A stretch of DNA of 64,000 nt, taken from positions 239,823,741 through 239,887,740 of the forward strand of contig CM041465.1 in assembly GCA_023213395.1 (NCBI GenBank), in the 5' to 3' direction. Positions 1-12,439 of this stretch are shown here, in pieces. The first letter of the stretch is position 1. The number at the start of each line of letters is the position of its first letter. The stretch is from Cycas panzhihuaensis. Its lineage: Eukaryota; Cycadophyta. The position numbers and the translations under genes are program-made. A model generated the notes under the pieces. The model was given only the letters and a program-made list of their open reading frames with translations, was not told where the DNA came from and did not search any database.

Positions 1-1546
1 AGAGAACAAGTTAGGGTAGCCCCCCTTTTCAGTCCTTCTCTCTAAGGGTAATCCCTTCCCACCTTCTCTTCTCTTGCTCCATGCTCTTCTTGGGATTATT
101 AGGAGTGATTGAGCCCTAGGCCTGTGCTGGATCATCAGTGTATGTAGCCTCTTGCTGCACTGACTCCAGGCCTGCTTGCCTCTTATTTGGATCCCCGTAG
201 CATCCCTCGAGTTGTTGGGTACCCCTTGATATGATTGGCAAGGGTTGTGCATCAGATTGCTACCCATAGCAACTCCAGGTCTTGCATGTTTCTCCAAAGC
301 TTCATTACCCTTTTCTTTACATATCTTGGTTGTCCTTAATTGTCTTTACCATTACCTTGCTGTGCTTGAGAGTCGTGTGAAGAATCCAGTAGAGGGTTAG
401 CCATCTTGAGGCTTCTCTTCCTCCATTTTTGCTTAATGTTTAGTCTTGCTTAAGAGAGGATCTTAGAGCTTGTTGCAGCAACTATTTTTCCTAACACTCT
501 AACATAAGTATCACATATATACTTGCATATACATAGTTTATCTTTTGCAGCCCCTTCTCGGAAGGGATAAGTCTGTACATGTGCAGGTTGTTATGGTGCT
601 CTTGCGAAGGTATAAAGCATTCAAATCTAGGTAAGGTCTATCATTTTGTTCCTTTGCTTTCGCTTCTTTCCTTTTCGCTTTCTTTTCACAAAGGACAAGG
701 TAAGGAAGCCCATGTCATTCATGTCAAGACTTGGCTATGCCTCCTTGGATTGACGCGAGGATGTATGTTGCGCATCGGTGAGGTCTTCCATTGGCTTCTA
801 CATCTTCCAGGTATGTACATGACTCCTTTATCTCTCGCTTTCCCTTTTTTACTTTTGTTTAGAATCTACATGTTAGTTAAGTAGGTTACACACAAAAGTG
901 AAAGGGGAAACAACATCTTTTATTTACGTTTGTATGTTTACACGTCATACATTTGACTCTAATAGGAAAAGGACCTATAGGAAACTTGCCTTTTCCTTTT
1001 CCTTTACTTACAGAGCCTAGTTTGCCCACTCAGTTTATTCCCACTTGGCATTGTTTGCTTGTGTATGTGACACCTATTCCCATTTCCTTTCTTGTTTCTT
1101 TTTTGGATTATTAGGGGGAAACTTTGGTTTAGTTGTCCCATTCTCATTACCCTCTCTCCCTCTTAGCCTTATTTGCTTGGCCAAATAACCAAGAGGAACC
1201 TAGCCACATCATAAGCTATTACCTACTTTGTCCCCACTCATTTCCCTCCATCATAGGGAGACTTTTAAGGACTCCTCTCTTCCCCTTCTGGCCATCCAAG
1301 GGTGGAAGGACCCTCCTCTTGAGTTTATCTAGGTTGCTTTTCCTATTTTCCCTTTTTATCCTTAGGATAGAGGACCACCCCAAGGTAATTGGGTATCATT
1401 CGCAGGTCCAGAACTCGCGCTCTGGTGCACGAGGTGCCCTGCGTGATTCTTACTTTGCTTGTAGGTTTTCACCCGCACCCTCGATACCACCATCGACCAT
1501 TATTATTCCCACCGAACTAGGTGATTATCCCATAGACGCATATCCA
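1..1546 (+). repeat. Truncated gypsy LTR (fragment G), 3' portion
   Basis: This stretch aligns by eye with the 3' 1.55 kb of element B's 5' LTR (about 21900-23457). Shared landmarks are the block near position 1 that matches 21941 onward, the GAGGGTTAGCCATC block near 390, the AGGTAAGGAAGCC block near 700 and the terminal GACGCATATCCA. It ends in CA at 1546, and copia coding sequence starts at the next base. It is therefore the downstream LTR, or a solo LTR, of a gypsy element inserted in a copia RT gene. Its 5' part lies outside the window, so the expected duplication of ATATT (1547-1551) cannot be checked. It belongs to the shorter LTR subfamily (B/E/F). Confidence 0.75.
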
Positions 1547-2508
1547 ATATTATATATTGATGACATGTTGGTTGTAAGTAAGAGCATGGCAGAAATCAAT
1601 AATTTAAGGCTCAATTCATTAAGACTTTTAATATGAAGGATCTAGTAGCTATAAAATAAATCTTAGGTATGGAGATACATAAAGATAAGAAAATTGGTAA
1701 GCTATAGTTATCATAGTAGAAAAATATAGAGAAGGTACTAACCAGAATTGGTATGTCAAATGTGAAACCAATGAGTATCTCGTTAGCTTCTCATTTCAAG
1801 CTTTCTTCAAGTATGAGTCCTAGTAATAAAGAAGAAAAGGATTATATGTCTGGTGTACCTTATGCCAGTGTAGTAGAAATTTTGATATGTGCCATGGTAT
1901 ATACAAGACCTAACATTTCACATGCAGTTAGTGTAATTAGTAGGTTTATGGAAAATCTAGAAAAGGAACATTAGGAAGCAGTGAAATGGGTGCTTTAATA
2001 TTTAAGGGGCATAAATTACTATTGCATCACCTTTGGAGGTATCAGTAATTAGGTTTATAGATATATTAATTCAAATTTTGTAAGAGATTTAGATAAAATA
2101 AGGTCTACTTTAGGTTTTGTATTTACTCTTGTAAATGGTCTGGTTAGTTGGATGTCAAAATTACAGAGTATAATTATATTATCGACTACAGAAGGAGAAT
2201 ATGTTACTATAGCACATGCTTGTGAAAAAGTAATCTAGTTGCACATTCTATTAGTTGAGCTTGTAATGAAATAAGAAAAGGTAAAGGTATTTTGTAACAG
2301 TCAAAGTACCATTTACTTAGAAAAGAATCTAGCTTATCATAATAGAACAAAGTATATTGCTCTTAAGTACCATTTTATTAGATAGGTTATGGAAGTAAGT
2401 GGAATGGCACCGAAGAAAGTTAACACAAAATATAATTGTACTAGCATGTTCATAAAACTAGTACTATTAGAGAAGTTTAAGTGGTGTTTAACTTCTCTTA
2501 GCTTACAG
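1547..2508 (+). pseudogene. Ty1/copia RT-RNase H remnant
   Basis: Conceptual translation shows the C-terminal half of a copia polyprotein. The RT catalytic motif YIDD is at 1553-1564. It is followed by the typical connection region (PYASVVEILICAMVYTRP near 1857; ENLEKEH near 1960) and a copia RNase H domain with DLDK near 2092, STTEGEY near 2182 and a CDSQ-like motif (here CNSQ) near 2298. The frame is broken by many stops, several in positions expected to be Gln or Trp. Everything upstream of YIDD is missing because gypsy LTR G was inserted there. The enzyme would have copied the element's RNA and degraded the template strand. It is a dead copy, and assignment to copia is firm from domain order and motifs. 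Confidence 0.85.
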
Positions 2509-2554
2509 AAAAGGTGATGAATGGTCTAAGAAAGATTTTAGGTAAATTATTTTC

Positions 2555-3240
2555 AAGGTAAAGATTGTTATATAATATGACAATAATGTTTTGAAGGCTA
2601 AAATTTTGATGAGTTGGTAGCGCAGTTTCCCCTCAAAACTTCCACGGGGAGATCCAAGGGGGGCATGAGCCCCTCTTAGCTAAGGTGTATAGGGGGAGCT
2701 ATAACCCCTTGTAAAGAGGGGATTGGAGGGCAGTAACCCCCAACCTAAAAAGCTACAACTGTAAACCATATTAAATTATAAAGAGAATTGGGGTCATTCA
2801 TTCAAAATACCCTAGATTCTATAGTCAATATTTATGACTTATATGACTATCTCATATAGCCTGATTTATGGTGTTTTTCTCATTATGTTAATAGTGTTTG
2901 ATGTATTTGATGTACTGTATTGAGTAGAGGCAACTAGTTATTATTGTTGTGAATATTTCACTATAGATTATATGCATTTCTCCATTCTTGGATAATAAAG
3001 ATCGATACTTTTCCTATGTGGATGCTTTCTTAGCACACTGGTAGGGATTTACCATGTTATATCTAGTGTATTTGTGATGCTTTGGCTTTCTAATTTATTT
3101 ATCATGTTATCTCAGGTTTAAGAGCTTATATGTTAAATTTTAGTTTCAATTCCTATAACTAGTTACAAGATAGTTTAGATCTTGGTGATAGTTTTTAGTT
3201 ATTGGGACCTAGTTTTCTCAACAATAACTTGCCTATGTTA
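2555..3240 (+). repeat. Probable copia polypurine tract and 3' LTR (end uncertain)
   Basis: About 45 bases after the copia RNase H a degenerate purine run AAGGTAAAGAT (2555-2565) precedes TGTTATATAATATGAC (from 2566). This matches the usual order of polypurine tract and LTR start in copia elements. An AATAAA-like signal lies near 2993. I could not fix the 3' end because no second LTR is in the window, so 3240 is only an estimate. It holds three G-run/C-run units at 2658-2741. What is seen is the order and the TG start; calling it an LTR is inference. Confidence 0.4.
2658..2741 (+). repeat. Three G-run/C-run potential hairpins
   Basis: Three consecutive segments each pair a run of G with a run of C across a short loop: 2658-2673, 2692-2708 and 2717-2741. 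They lie within the probable copia LTR and are spaced about 30-35 bp apart. Each could fold into a short GC-rich hairpin. Whether this is an LTR transcription or termination structure is unknown. Confidence 0.5.
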
Positions 3241-3821
<581 letters not shown>

Positions 3822-6782
3822 TGTTTCCCAACTACCAAGAATGGGTATGGATAGATCGACACAGGTAAGCGTAGGTATGCTTCTCGCTTTATGCCTTTAT
3901 TATTTCTTTGGAAAGGTAGATAGAAGCATCACCTTATTGCATGATTGCCTGTCATATTCGAGTGATCACCGTGTACCTATTGCTTGATCGTGCTACTTGT
4001 CATCTTTTTAGATTATGACAACACGTGGGACCTACCTCTCTGTGAGGTAGGCATCCCCATAGTGCTCTACAAACCTCCGTGCCACCTCCATGTCACCTGA
4101 AGCCTCACCCAACTCGTGTGACTCACTCACACCTTGATCTTGCATTCTTTCATAGCATTTCTGGGAATCCCAACTCCTGATGTCCCATTTGGTCTAGCCT
4201 ACATGTCACCCGGACTATCCCCAGGCACTTGGACAGGAGGGCCAACCCCTCCTAGACCTAACACATCTCTATTTAGGGCTCCCAGAACCCTTTCCATTAC
4301 TATTTCAGTATTCTAATCTTGCATCACTGTAAACTTAGTGATATCACAAAGTTTATCACGGTACCACCAGTTCTTTATGGTCATTGTTACTCACTGTTTT
4401 TTTAATTTGTTGTGGCAATTCTCACTCTTTTTGCAGAACTGTGATGTGGATAAGTTACCAAGTCAGCCCTACCCAAACCCTAGTTGCTCGATTAGGGTTA
4501 TGATATATATATATCCAAAAAAGAACCTCATTTTATCTCTCTTGGTTCTCCAACAACACTTCCTACTACTGCTATTATGCTCTCTCCTCCTCTCTTTTCA
4601 CAGGTACACCTGCAATGCTGGAGTTTCTGCCATTCCAACCTAGGATTTACCTATAGCATCTCTGGTACGTAGTAGAGGACTCTCCATCTAGCATCTTCAA
4701 GCGAGATCTCCATGCTTACTCCTCAGTTTTCATCAAGTAAGTTCCTCCTGCAACACCACCTTGTGAGGTACCTTGTGAACCCTACAAAATCTGCCTCTTT
4801 CCACTGTTTGCAGGGGTAGAGCTACCCTTAACATAGCCAAGTAGGTACCTCATGCTCTAGTTTTATAGTTTAGCATATATTTATTCCATTAAAGCTTATC
4901 TAAAAGTATATTATCATTTCTTTTAGTGTTTTTATTGTAAAAGAGAGTGTTTTTTTCCATTTTTAGCTTTGTTACGTCAAGATTCCTCCTATTCTCCACT
5001 GGTTTCTCTCAAGAAAGTTGTAGGAGAGGGTCCATAAGGACTGGTTGAAGGGAGCTAAGGTGGGATCCATCCCTTTTTGGCTTACTACCCAAGGGCAAAC
5101 CCCTTCCCATCCTTCCTCTCTTACATCTGTGCTTCTCTTGAGCAAACTAGGAGTTTGTGAGACCAAGCCTGCGCTGGATATCAGCGTCCATAGCCCTTGC
5201 TACACTACTTTTAGGCCTACACGCTCTCTCTTTGGGCCCTCTTTAATCCCCAAGCATCATCCAACATCCATCCGAACCCTTAGCAAGGCCGGTGTGGTGA
5301 TTCGTTGCCCATAGCATCTTCGTTATGTAGGCAACTCTTCCATATGATACAACATTCACTTTCGTTTTTGCTTGTTGCCCATAGGCTACCATAAACCGCT
5401 ATATTTTTACATCCTGAGGCTACATGGAGGTCCACTTGTGGGAGGGTTAGCCATCCTGAGGCTAACCTCTTTCTTGCTTGGTGTACATTATTTTTTTTAA
5501 AGGAGCGTAGAGTTGATTTGAGTAGTAAATTCACTAACTTGAGGTACAAAACTTTAGCATTTATTTTATATCATTACACATATATTAGCTTGCATCTTGG
5601 AAGCCCCTTCTTAGAAGGGAAAACACTTTGTGATTGCAGGTTTGCAGAAGCATTTGTGAAGGGAAAGAATGCACTAATCTAGGTAAGTCCTTGCTCTTCT
5701 TTCCTCTTTCATTTTCCACTTTCTTGTATGGTCTTTGGCTTTCTTTGCTTTCTTGCTTTGTTTTTCCTTTACACGGGGAAGGTAAGGAAGCCCCCCACTC
5801 TGCTTTCACTCCAACTATGGATACGTATTGAATGAGGATAGGAGGGCATATATGGCATACAAGTGAAGCTCCCCTATCGGCCGCATTACTTTCCGGGTAT
5901 GCATCATATCCCTTCCTCCACCTCTTTCTTTTTATGCTTTTATTAGGCATCTGTTTTCTTTGCATAATAAGTCACATAAAGATAAAAGGGTAACAAACCA
6001 ATTTATTTGCATTCACCTTACATATGTGTGCTGCACGGTTACTTTTATAGGAAAAGGGACATAATAGGAATTACACCTCCCCCTTTTTCTTACCTAAACC
6101 AAAGGCACCTCTCAGTTGGACATCACCTTAGTATGCATGCTTGAGTGCACATAAAATGCTTTCTTTCATTTCTTTTCTTTGTCTTTTGTTATTAAAAAGG
6201 AAAAGAGAGAGAGGGACTATAGTTCTAGATCCCCTTTTGTGGATATACATGACATCACCCTTTAGTCGTCTCTTTACCACACTCTACATATTCAACACAC
6301 ATAAGTCTCGTCACTCTTGACCATGCTTAATCCCCCTTAGCTCACATAATGGTAAGGACCCTCCTTTCGCTATTACCTTTTCCCATTTAGATCCACCTTA
6401 GGCTAATTAGCCTAAGGATGACCTATCCACACAAGTCTTGTACCCCTTTGCCTATTGCACCTCATCTTATGTTTCTTCGCTATAGGAACCTCCCTTTTGT
6501 TGGGTCTCTCCTTCTCCCTTCCATCCATCCAAGGGTAAGAGGACCTCATCCTTTGGGACTGCCTAAGATACCCCTACGTGTATCTTGCCCCTCGAAACTA
6601 AAAGCAAAAGCTACTCTAAGGAAGATAGGCACCATTCGTAGGTCCTAAACTCATGCTCCAATGTACAGACATCCTGTGTGGTGTTCTCTTTTGCTTATAG
6701 GATACCATCCATACCCCAGCATTTGTCATTGACCACCTTAACCCCTACTAAGCATAGCGATCATCCCACATATGCGATTCCA
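3822..6782 (+). repeat. Element A 5' LTR (2961 bp)
   Basis: Starts TGTTTCCCAACTACC and ends in CA just before the primer site, and it is collinear with the split 3' LTR (2966 bp). A TATA-like run lies at about 4504-4514, preceded at about 4325-4375 by the palindrome-rich motif array (AAGTTTATCACGGTACC type) seen in all LTRs here. Consensus-like splice donors AGGTAAG occur near 3863, 5680 and 5780. The first 190 bp differ from the 3' LTR at very roughly one base in ten by eye, which points to an old insertion. Confidence 0.9.
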
Positions 6783-6783
6783 C

Positions 6784-6802
6784 TAGCGACCATACTAAGG
6801 AC
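6784..6802 (+). other. Element A primer binding site (decayed)
   Basis: One base after the LTR end lies TAGCGACCATACTAAGGAC, the decayed counterpart of TGGCGACCATACTGGGGAC in element B. The site would pair with the 3' end of a host tRNA to prime minus-strand DNA synthesis. G-to-A changes have altered the leading TGG, which must match the tRNA CCA end. Confidence 0.8.
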
Positions 6803-7045
6803 TAGCCAATAAGGGAGTTAGTCTTTCTCTCTTCTTGTTGGTGCTACTACCTTTTAGTAGCTTTCTCATTTTGTTCCTTTTGTTGGGCAACCCCCAACAC
6901 ACACCTTACATTTGCCTCTCCATCTTTCTTCTCACACATTGGTGAGTCTTGTATATGATGCTTCTCACGTCACCTATGAGGTCTTCCCCCATTGTTAGAA
7001 GATCCCATATATCATCCCCTTTCATCATCGGATTTTGATTCGACC
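6803..7045 (+). other. Element A leader between primer site and gag
   Basis: About 240 bp of untranslated leader, conserved in B, D, E and F, including a GGGCAACCCCCAACA block near 6885. It would carry packaging and dimerisation signals, but none can be identified from sequence alone. Confidence 0.5.
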
Positions 7046-9270
7046 ATGGAAGGTTACTCTTCTGATTGGGCATACCATGCTTATACCACTAGCACCCATG
7101 AGTTTCCTGTCTCTTTCTCGAGGTCCACCCAAGAGGGTAACAACCCTATCTATTACCTGGGTGATCAACAACACCCACTTGATATCCATCCCTCCACTCA
7201 TGGAATGGAGATTCTGTCTTCTCTTGAGCTCTATTACCCAAGTGGTGATTCTTACGAGGAGCATCCTAAGGGGTCCACTTCATTAGAGGTTCCATCTACC
7301 TCTTACAATTAGGTGGATACCCCTCCTATCGATGTGGTCGAAGCTCTCAATGTATGCTTTCATGCCACTTGCCTTTAACCACATCCTAAATGGTTTGAAG
7401 ACGTCTTGCGTGGTGAAGCACCTTCCTCATCCACATCTACCCCACCTCCTTCATCCACATCTACCCCACCTACAATGGGTAACCCATTCATCCCATCGCA
7501 TCTATCCCATCTGGTTCTCACATCTACCCTAGGGACATCCATTGCATCCTCTACTTCCCTTTATGGTCCCAACTCTTTTGGAACCAATTGAGGTATGTTT
7601 TTCTCCCAGCTTGGGGTTAGCATGCCTCTCCCTAGCCAAGAAAATACACCACCTCCAAACGTGGCATACATATTTCCTGTTAGACCTAAGGGTCCTATTT
7701 ATGCCTCTACCTCTAGTCATGTGGGACCCATTTTCATATACTCTCAAATTTAGTCTAGTGGTCCTTCCCTTTATGTACCTCCAGGCTATACATCTTAGCC
7801 ATGGGGGCATGGTAAAGGGAACCACCTTCCTGTTTATGGGGTGGACCCTTTACACCCATATGAGGTTGCACCACCCACGGGTGGCCCATATGGGCAGAAC
7901 TCGATCCCTCACCCCTTGTTTCCACCGTCTTGCATAGCACCTTATATCACGCCTTCGCTAGGAGGCCTAACTCCTCTTCAAGGTGCCTTCCCTCAAGTCC
8001 CTTTTCAACAAGGGGCATTTCATCAAGGAGGGATGGGTCCTCTACCCCCACCCGCTCCTTGCTCTTTATCTTCTTCATCTTTTGTTGATCTTATGATCCA
8101 AATAAGGATGCAACCCTTTATGGATTATAGATCGACACCCTTGTCTATTGAGGCGCTATGGACCAACTTATCGCCTCATCCCCTAGAAGTTAACAAATTT
8201 GATAGGACTTCATTACAGGATCCAACGGAGCATATTCGTAGTTTCTCTATGGAATGCATAAACTACTGGGCCTATGATCATATCCTAATGAAATTGTTTC
8301 CATGATCTATCCAAGGCGATGCCTTCAAGTGGTTCTATCGCTTGCCCGCTCACTTCATGTACTCATTCCAATAACTCGTGGATGAGTTTTTCAACTATTT
8401 TGATGTAGCTTGTCCATTTGAGAGCAGAATGAAATCCCTCCTCTCGCTTAAACAAGGTCACGATGAGATGAATTGTGACTTTGTGCAGTGATTCCATGAC
8501 CTCCTCCATTGAACCAAGGCTACTTTGCTTGAGGAATTGAAGAGGGACATCTTTGTCAATGCAGTTTATCCAGAAGTCTATGTGGAAGTCCTTAAGATAG
8601 GGGCAACCACATGTGACTCCACCATTGCAAAATTCTTAGCACTTGAGGCTATTGAGATCCAGGCTAGACTCAAGAAGCCCCTAAATTCCTCACAGCGACG
8701 TGAGGCACCTCTGCTAGCTAAAGAAACTAAAACTCAACAACCTACTAGGTCCTCTTACCACTCAATCAAGAAGACCCTTGACCCCCTCACCTCTGCCATA
8801 CGTTCATTCGAATGTATGATGAAGGAACTTAAGCTTTAAGCTCCTTCATCACCTACATCTAATAAACCTATTCAACAAGCTTCCCAAGATGCTCCTCCCA
8901 AGGGCAACAACACTCAGTCCTCTTAAGTGAGGAAACCTGATTCCTCACTTGAGAAGAAGTGGTTCTCTGTTCATGGAGAATGCTTCCATGACAATTCATG
9001 TTATCAGGTTCAACATCCTAGGGATGCCTCGCAATGCGACCCATCTCCCAAATGGGCCTTAAGGCCTAACCTCAACCAACCTGTCCATAGAGATCCATTC
9101 TCCAAGCATGGGAAGCGCAATCGTAACTCTTAACAAAAGAATAATTAGAATCGAGGAAGATCTCCAAATCCACGCCCTTCACATGGTAAAGGGAAGGGTG
9201 TGCAGGGTTCGTCTTCCTCCTCACATTCCCTTGATCATCGTACCCCTTCACCTTCACGATCCTGGAATAA
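7046..9270 (+). pseudogene. Element A gag (decayed)
   Basis: The structural capsid protein that binds and packages element RNA. The start is taken at the ATG in ACCATGG (7046), where all copies read MEGY-like followed by DWAYH. Residues 1 to about 350 are low-complexity, rich in Pro, Ser and Thr. The retrotransposon gag domain follows from about residue 358 (8119), with MDYRSTPLSIEAL, FDR, then WAYDHILMKLFP and EELKRDIF near 8540. A knuckle-like motif near 8957 reads as Cys/His spacing of the H-x4-H-x4-C type (HGECFHDNSC); the first Cys of the family motif is Phe here. Stops occur at former Gln and Arg codons. The frame continues into the protease, so Gag was probably the front part of one polyprotein. 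Confidence 0.85.
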
Positions 9271-9727
9271 GGGAAAGAAGGTGATCCAGATGCTTGAGGC
9301 CACCACTCTATATGCCTTAACTTGGTCTCAAGCTGCTAAAGAGGCAACGGGTGCCTCTTCATCTATTCTGCATCCTGATCCTCTTCCAGGAACCTCTCTT
9401 CCAGAAGTTCCTTTGCTTCCTAAGACTATCCTTATTTGCCCCGGTCACTATGATTTCAGGAGAGCTCTTCCTCAACCTATGGTAAAAGGGAAGACCTTTT
9501 CTATCATCGATGAGCTTCATATCGTGGCTGCTGAGATGTCTATTATGGACGTCTTAAGAAGTTGTTCTAAATACTAAACACTCCTTTTAGAAGCTTTAGG
9601 ATTGGGTGACATGCTCGTTCATGCTCTGGGTATTGCCTAAAGTCGTGAGCCTGTCATTTCTTTCAATCCTAAAGATCTTCCTCCTACTAGTGAAAGGGAG
9701 TGCTAATGGAACTTTCCTTTCACCATT

Positions 9728-10063
9728 ACTATTGATACACCTAATTGGACTTTGCAAAAGACTATTGTTGATAATAGTTCTTCCGTTAATACCATGCCCT
9801 TGCGCGTTATGCAAGGGCTTGGCATTTTTGCCTTGGAACCTATTCCATGGCGATTCCAAGGCTATGATGGTAGCGAGAAGACTCCTTTGGGAACTGTTTT
9901 GATCCCCCTTACTCTTGAGGACAATACTATCATCGCTGACATTATAGTCCTCGATGTCAACATTGACTACAATCTCTTTTTAGGTCGACCATGGCTCGAT
10001 CAAATGGGAGTCGTGTGTTCGACTCGTTGGGGGCAACTCAAGTTCGTCCACAATGGGTGAATG
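9728..10063 (+). pseudogene. Element A aspartic protease domain
   Basis: A retroviral-type aspartic protease that would cut the Gag-Pol polyprotein. The active-site region reads VDNSSSVNTMPL near 9767; the other copies read VDNGSS, so the Gly after the catalytic Asp/Asn is Ser here. Downstream come FQGYDGS, TPLGTV, then NLFLGRPWLDQMG near 9970 and GQLKFVHNG at the end. The DNGSS plus GRPW arrangement is what I know from Tat/Ogre proteases, where DNG replaces the common D(S/T)G. It is in frame with gag. A spacer rich in Ser, Pro and acidic residues follows to about 10690, where an indel breaks the frame. Confidence 0.8.
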
Positions 10064-10639
10064 AGGGTTGTTTCCAACGAACTCCCACCTACTAAATAAT
10101 CTTGTCAAACCAACCAAGCGAGCCATGGTTGCATCAAGGGAGATAAGGGCCCTTCCACCCATGCCTCTACTTGTTCTATCGGCATTCCTGATTCACCTCA
10201 TTTAGAAGGAGATCCTATATCTTCTTCTTCAAACCTTACCCATTTTTCTCCTATTGGTGTTGGGAGCTATGGATACCTCGCCATATTTAGTAATGACAAG
10301 TACAATGGCAAGGATGAGGATCTTCCTCACCCTATTTCCCTTCTTTGCACTAGTAGGAGACACTCTTCTTACTCTAGGTCCCAACCTAGAACCTCTCTCG
10401 TTGGAGAAACTAATCATCCCCTTATATCGCATGTTATTGCTTATATTGATCCACCAATCCTTGAGTCATCCCCTTCATCATCCCTAGTAAGTGATGAATA
10501 TGGGGAACTTCCTTTCACCCCTTATGAGAGGCCCCTTCCTAACTCTTCCATAGAGTCTCTTGGGGATGTTAGGAAGCCTGTCGACCACCGTAGTCCTGTC
10601 GCTCTTAATTCCTCTCGCACATCATCTATTCGAAGTAAG

Positions 10640-11790
10640 GTCCTCCACGGGGTGGATTACTTCGAGGATGATGAGGCTCTACTTGAGCATCTACGGCCAA
10701 CCTTCCTTCTAGTCATCATAGACTTGACCACCAGAAGGTCTTAGCGATTGGGTCCACCCTTGCTGACCCATCCCATCTCCCATTTCGTCTCCTCCACCTT
10801 GCCCCCATTTATTTCGAGGAGGGGAATGCCATGTGCATGGGGCAACCCAAGACATAATCCTCTCCCTAGGCAAGGTCATTAAGGTGGGGGTAGAATGTTC
10901 TCCTAATAAGGTAAGGGAATACTCCCTTTTGTTCTAGGAGTTCCAAGATGTTTTTGCATGGGACTATTTTGACATGAAGGGAATCGTACCCTCCATTGTC
11001 ACCCACAACCTTACCATAGTCTCTGGTGCTTGCCCCGTGTGCTAGATGCAATGCCCTCTACACCCCAAACTCTCAGCCGATGTCAAAATAGAGGCTGAGA
11101 AACTCCTAGACGCAGGACTAATCACTTCCATTAACTACCCTAAATGGGTATCTAGCATCATCGCCATTGCTAAAAAGAATGGGACCATCCATATATGCTT
11201 TGACTTCTATGATATCAACAACGTATATCCTAAGGACAATTTCCCACTCCCTTTTATTGATCAGATCATCGATCAAATTGCTGGTTTTAAAGTTATGTCC
11301 TTAATGGACAGCTTCTCCAGTTACAATCAAATTTAAAACTCTCTCAAAGACTGCCACAAGATGGCCTTCACAACCCCGTGGGGTACCTTTACCTATAAGT
11401 CAATGCCCTTGAGATTGAATAATATAGGCGCCACTTATCAAAGGGTGATGCACTTCATCTTCCACGACCTTATCAATAACACGTTGGAGGTCTTTATCAA
11501 TGATATGATGGGTCTGTCACATGTTAGATCCCATCACCCTTCAGATTTGTGAGCCATCTTTACGTGATACTTCGAATACCACGTAAGTGTCAATCCACTC
11601 AAATGCATATTCACCGTCACTTCTGGCAAACTCCTTGGCTTCCTCGTGTCGAAACAAGGAATTCAAATCGACCTTGATAAAGTCAAGCTAGTCCTTGACA
11701 TGCCATCACCTAAAACTCAATGATAGATTAAGTCGTTTTTAGGTAGACTTAGATTCCTTAGGCATTTTTTGGAAAATTTCATCGTGAACA
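10640..11790 (+). pseudogene. Element A reverse transcriptase domain
   Basis: RNA-dependent DNA polymerase of Ty3/gypsy type. The N-terminal part (HGVDYFEDDEALLEHL near 10650) is followed by a frameshift. The frame is then restored: EVEKLLD-like helix near 11090, SINYPKWVSSIIAIAKKNG near 11130, NFPLPFIDQIID near 11240, SLMDSFSSYNQI near 11300 (motif A), MAFTTPWGTFTYKSMP near 11361 and the catalytic motif at 11496-11504. That motif is Ile-Asn-Asp where element B has Met-Asp-Asp, so the first catalytic Asp is lost. The thumb/connection region (GFLVSKQGIQIDLDKVK) follows. At least four stops are present. It is non-functional. Confidence 0.85.
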
Positions 11791-11799
11791 CCCAACCTC

Positions 11800-12280
11800 T
11801 TACTAATCTATTAAAGAAGGGAGCCCCATTTGTTTGGTCGGCTAAGGCCCAATAAGCTTTCAAAGGACTTAAGGAAGCCCTTGCTTCTACTCTGACGTTG
11901 GCACCCCCTCACTTTGAAAGGCCTTTCACCCTATATACCTCAGTGACTGATGAGTCCTTGGGTGCCATGCTAGCCCAGGAGGACGATTCAAGAACCGAGA
12001 AATCTATTTACTTCATTAGCCACACCCTCGTAGCTGCCGAACTTAACTACTCTCTAGCCGAGAAGGAATACCTCTCTGTGGTCCATGCGACCAAGAAGTT
12101 TAGGCACTACTTACTTAGAAACACTACTAAGGTGATCATTCAATCTGATCCCTTTCATTATTTACTCACCATTTCTGACCTGGTAAGTAGGACTGGTTGC
12201 TGGGCCATCCTCCTTCAGGAATTTGATCTCCAAATCGTTAACAAGAAATCAAAGAAGGGGATGGTAGTGGAAAAATAGAT
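11800..12280 (+). pseudogene. Element A gypsy RNase H domain
   Basis: The RNase H normally fused to gypsy RT. It reads FTLYTSVTDESLGAMLAQ near 11925, SIYFISHTLVAAELNYS near 12004, EKEYLSVVHATKKFRHYLL near 12060 and IIQSDPFHYLL near 12134. Domain order and length are as expected for the family. It ends near the terminal stop at 12276-12278. A second, unrelated RNase H lies 5 kb downstream (17517). Confidence 0.85.
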
Positions 12281-12439
12281 TGCATATGCCCTTGTCCCTG
12301 ACTCACTCGATGTTCCCATTGATGACTCTCTCCCTGATGAGCTTATCTTGATTATTCAGGGTACTCTTTCCCATTCACTCATTGATAGTGAGTGGTATGG
12401 TGACATCATGAGGTACCTTACTCAGTAGTAGTACTACCC

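Noticed and set aside
579-884. A 101-codon frame and similar frames in the LTRs (for example 4338-4643, 20029-20406, 44517-44813)
   Set aside because: They fall inside LTRs and are not conserved between LTR copies.
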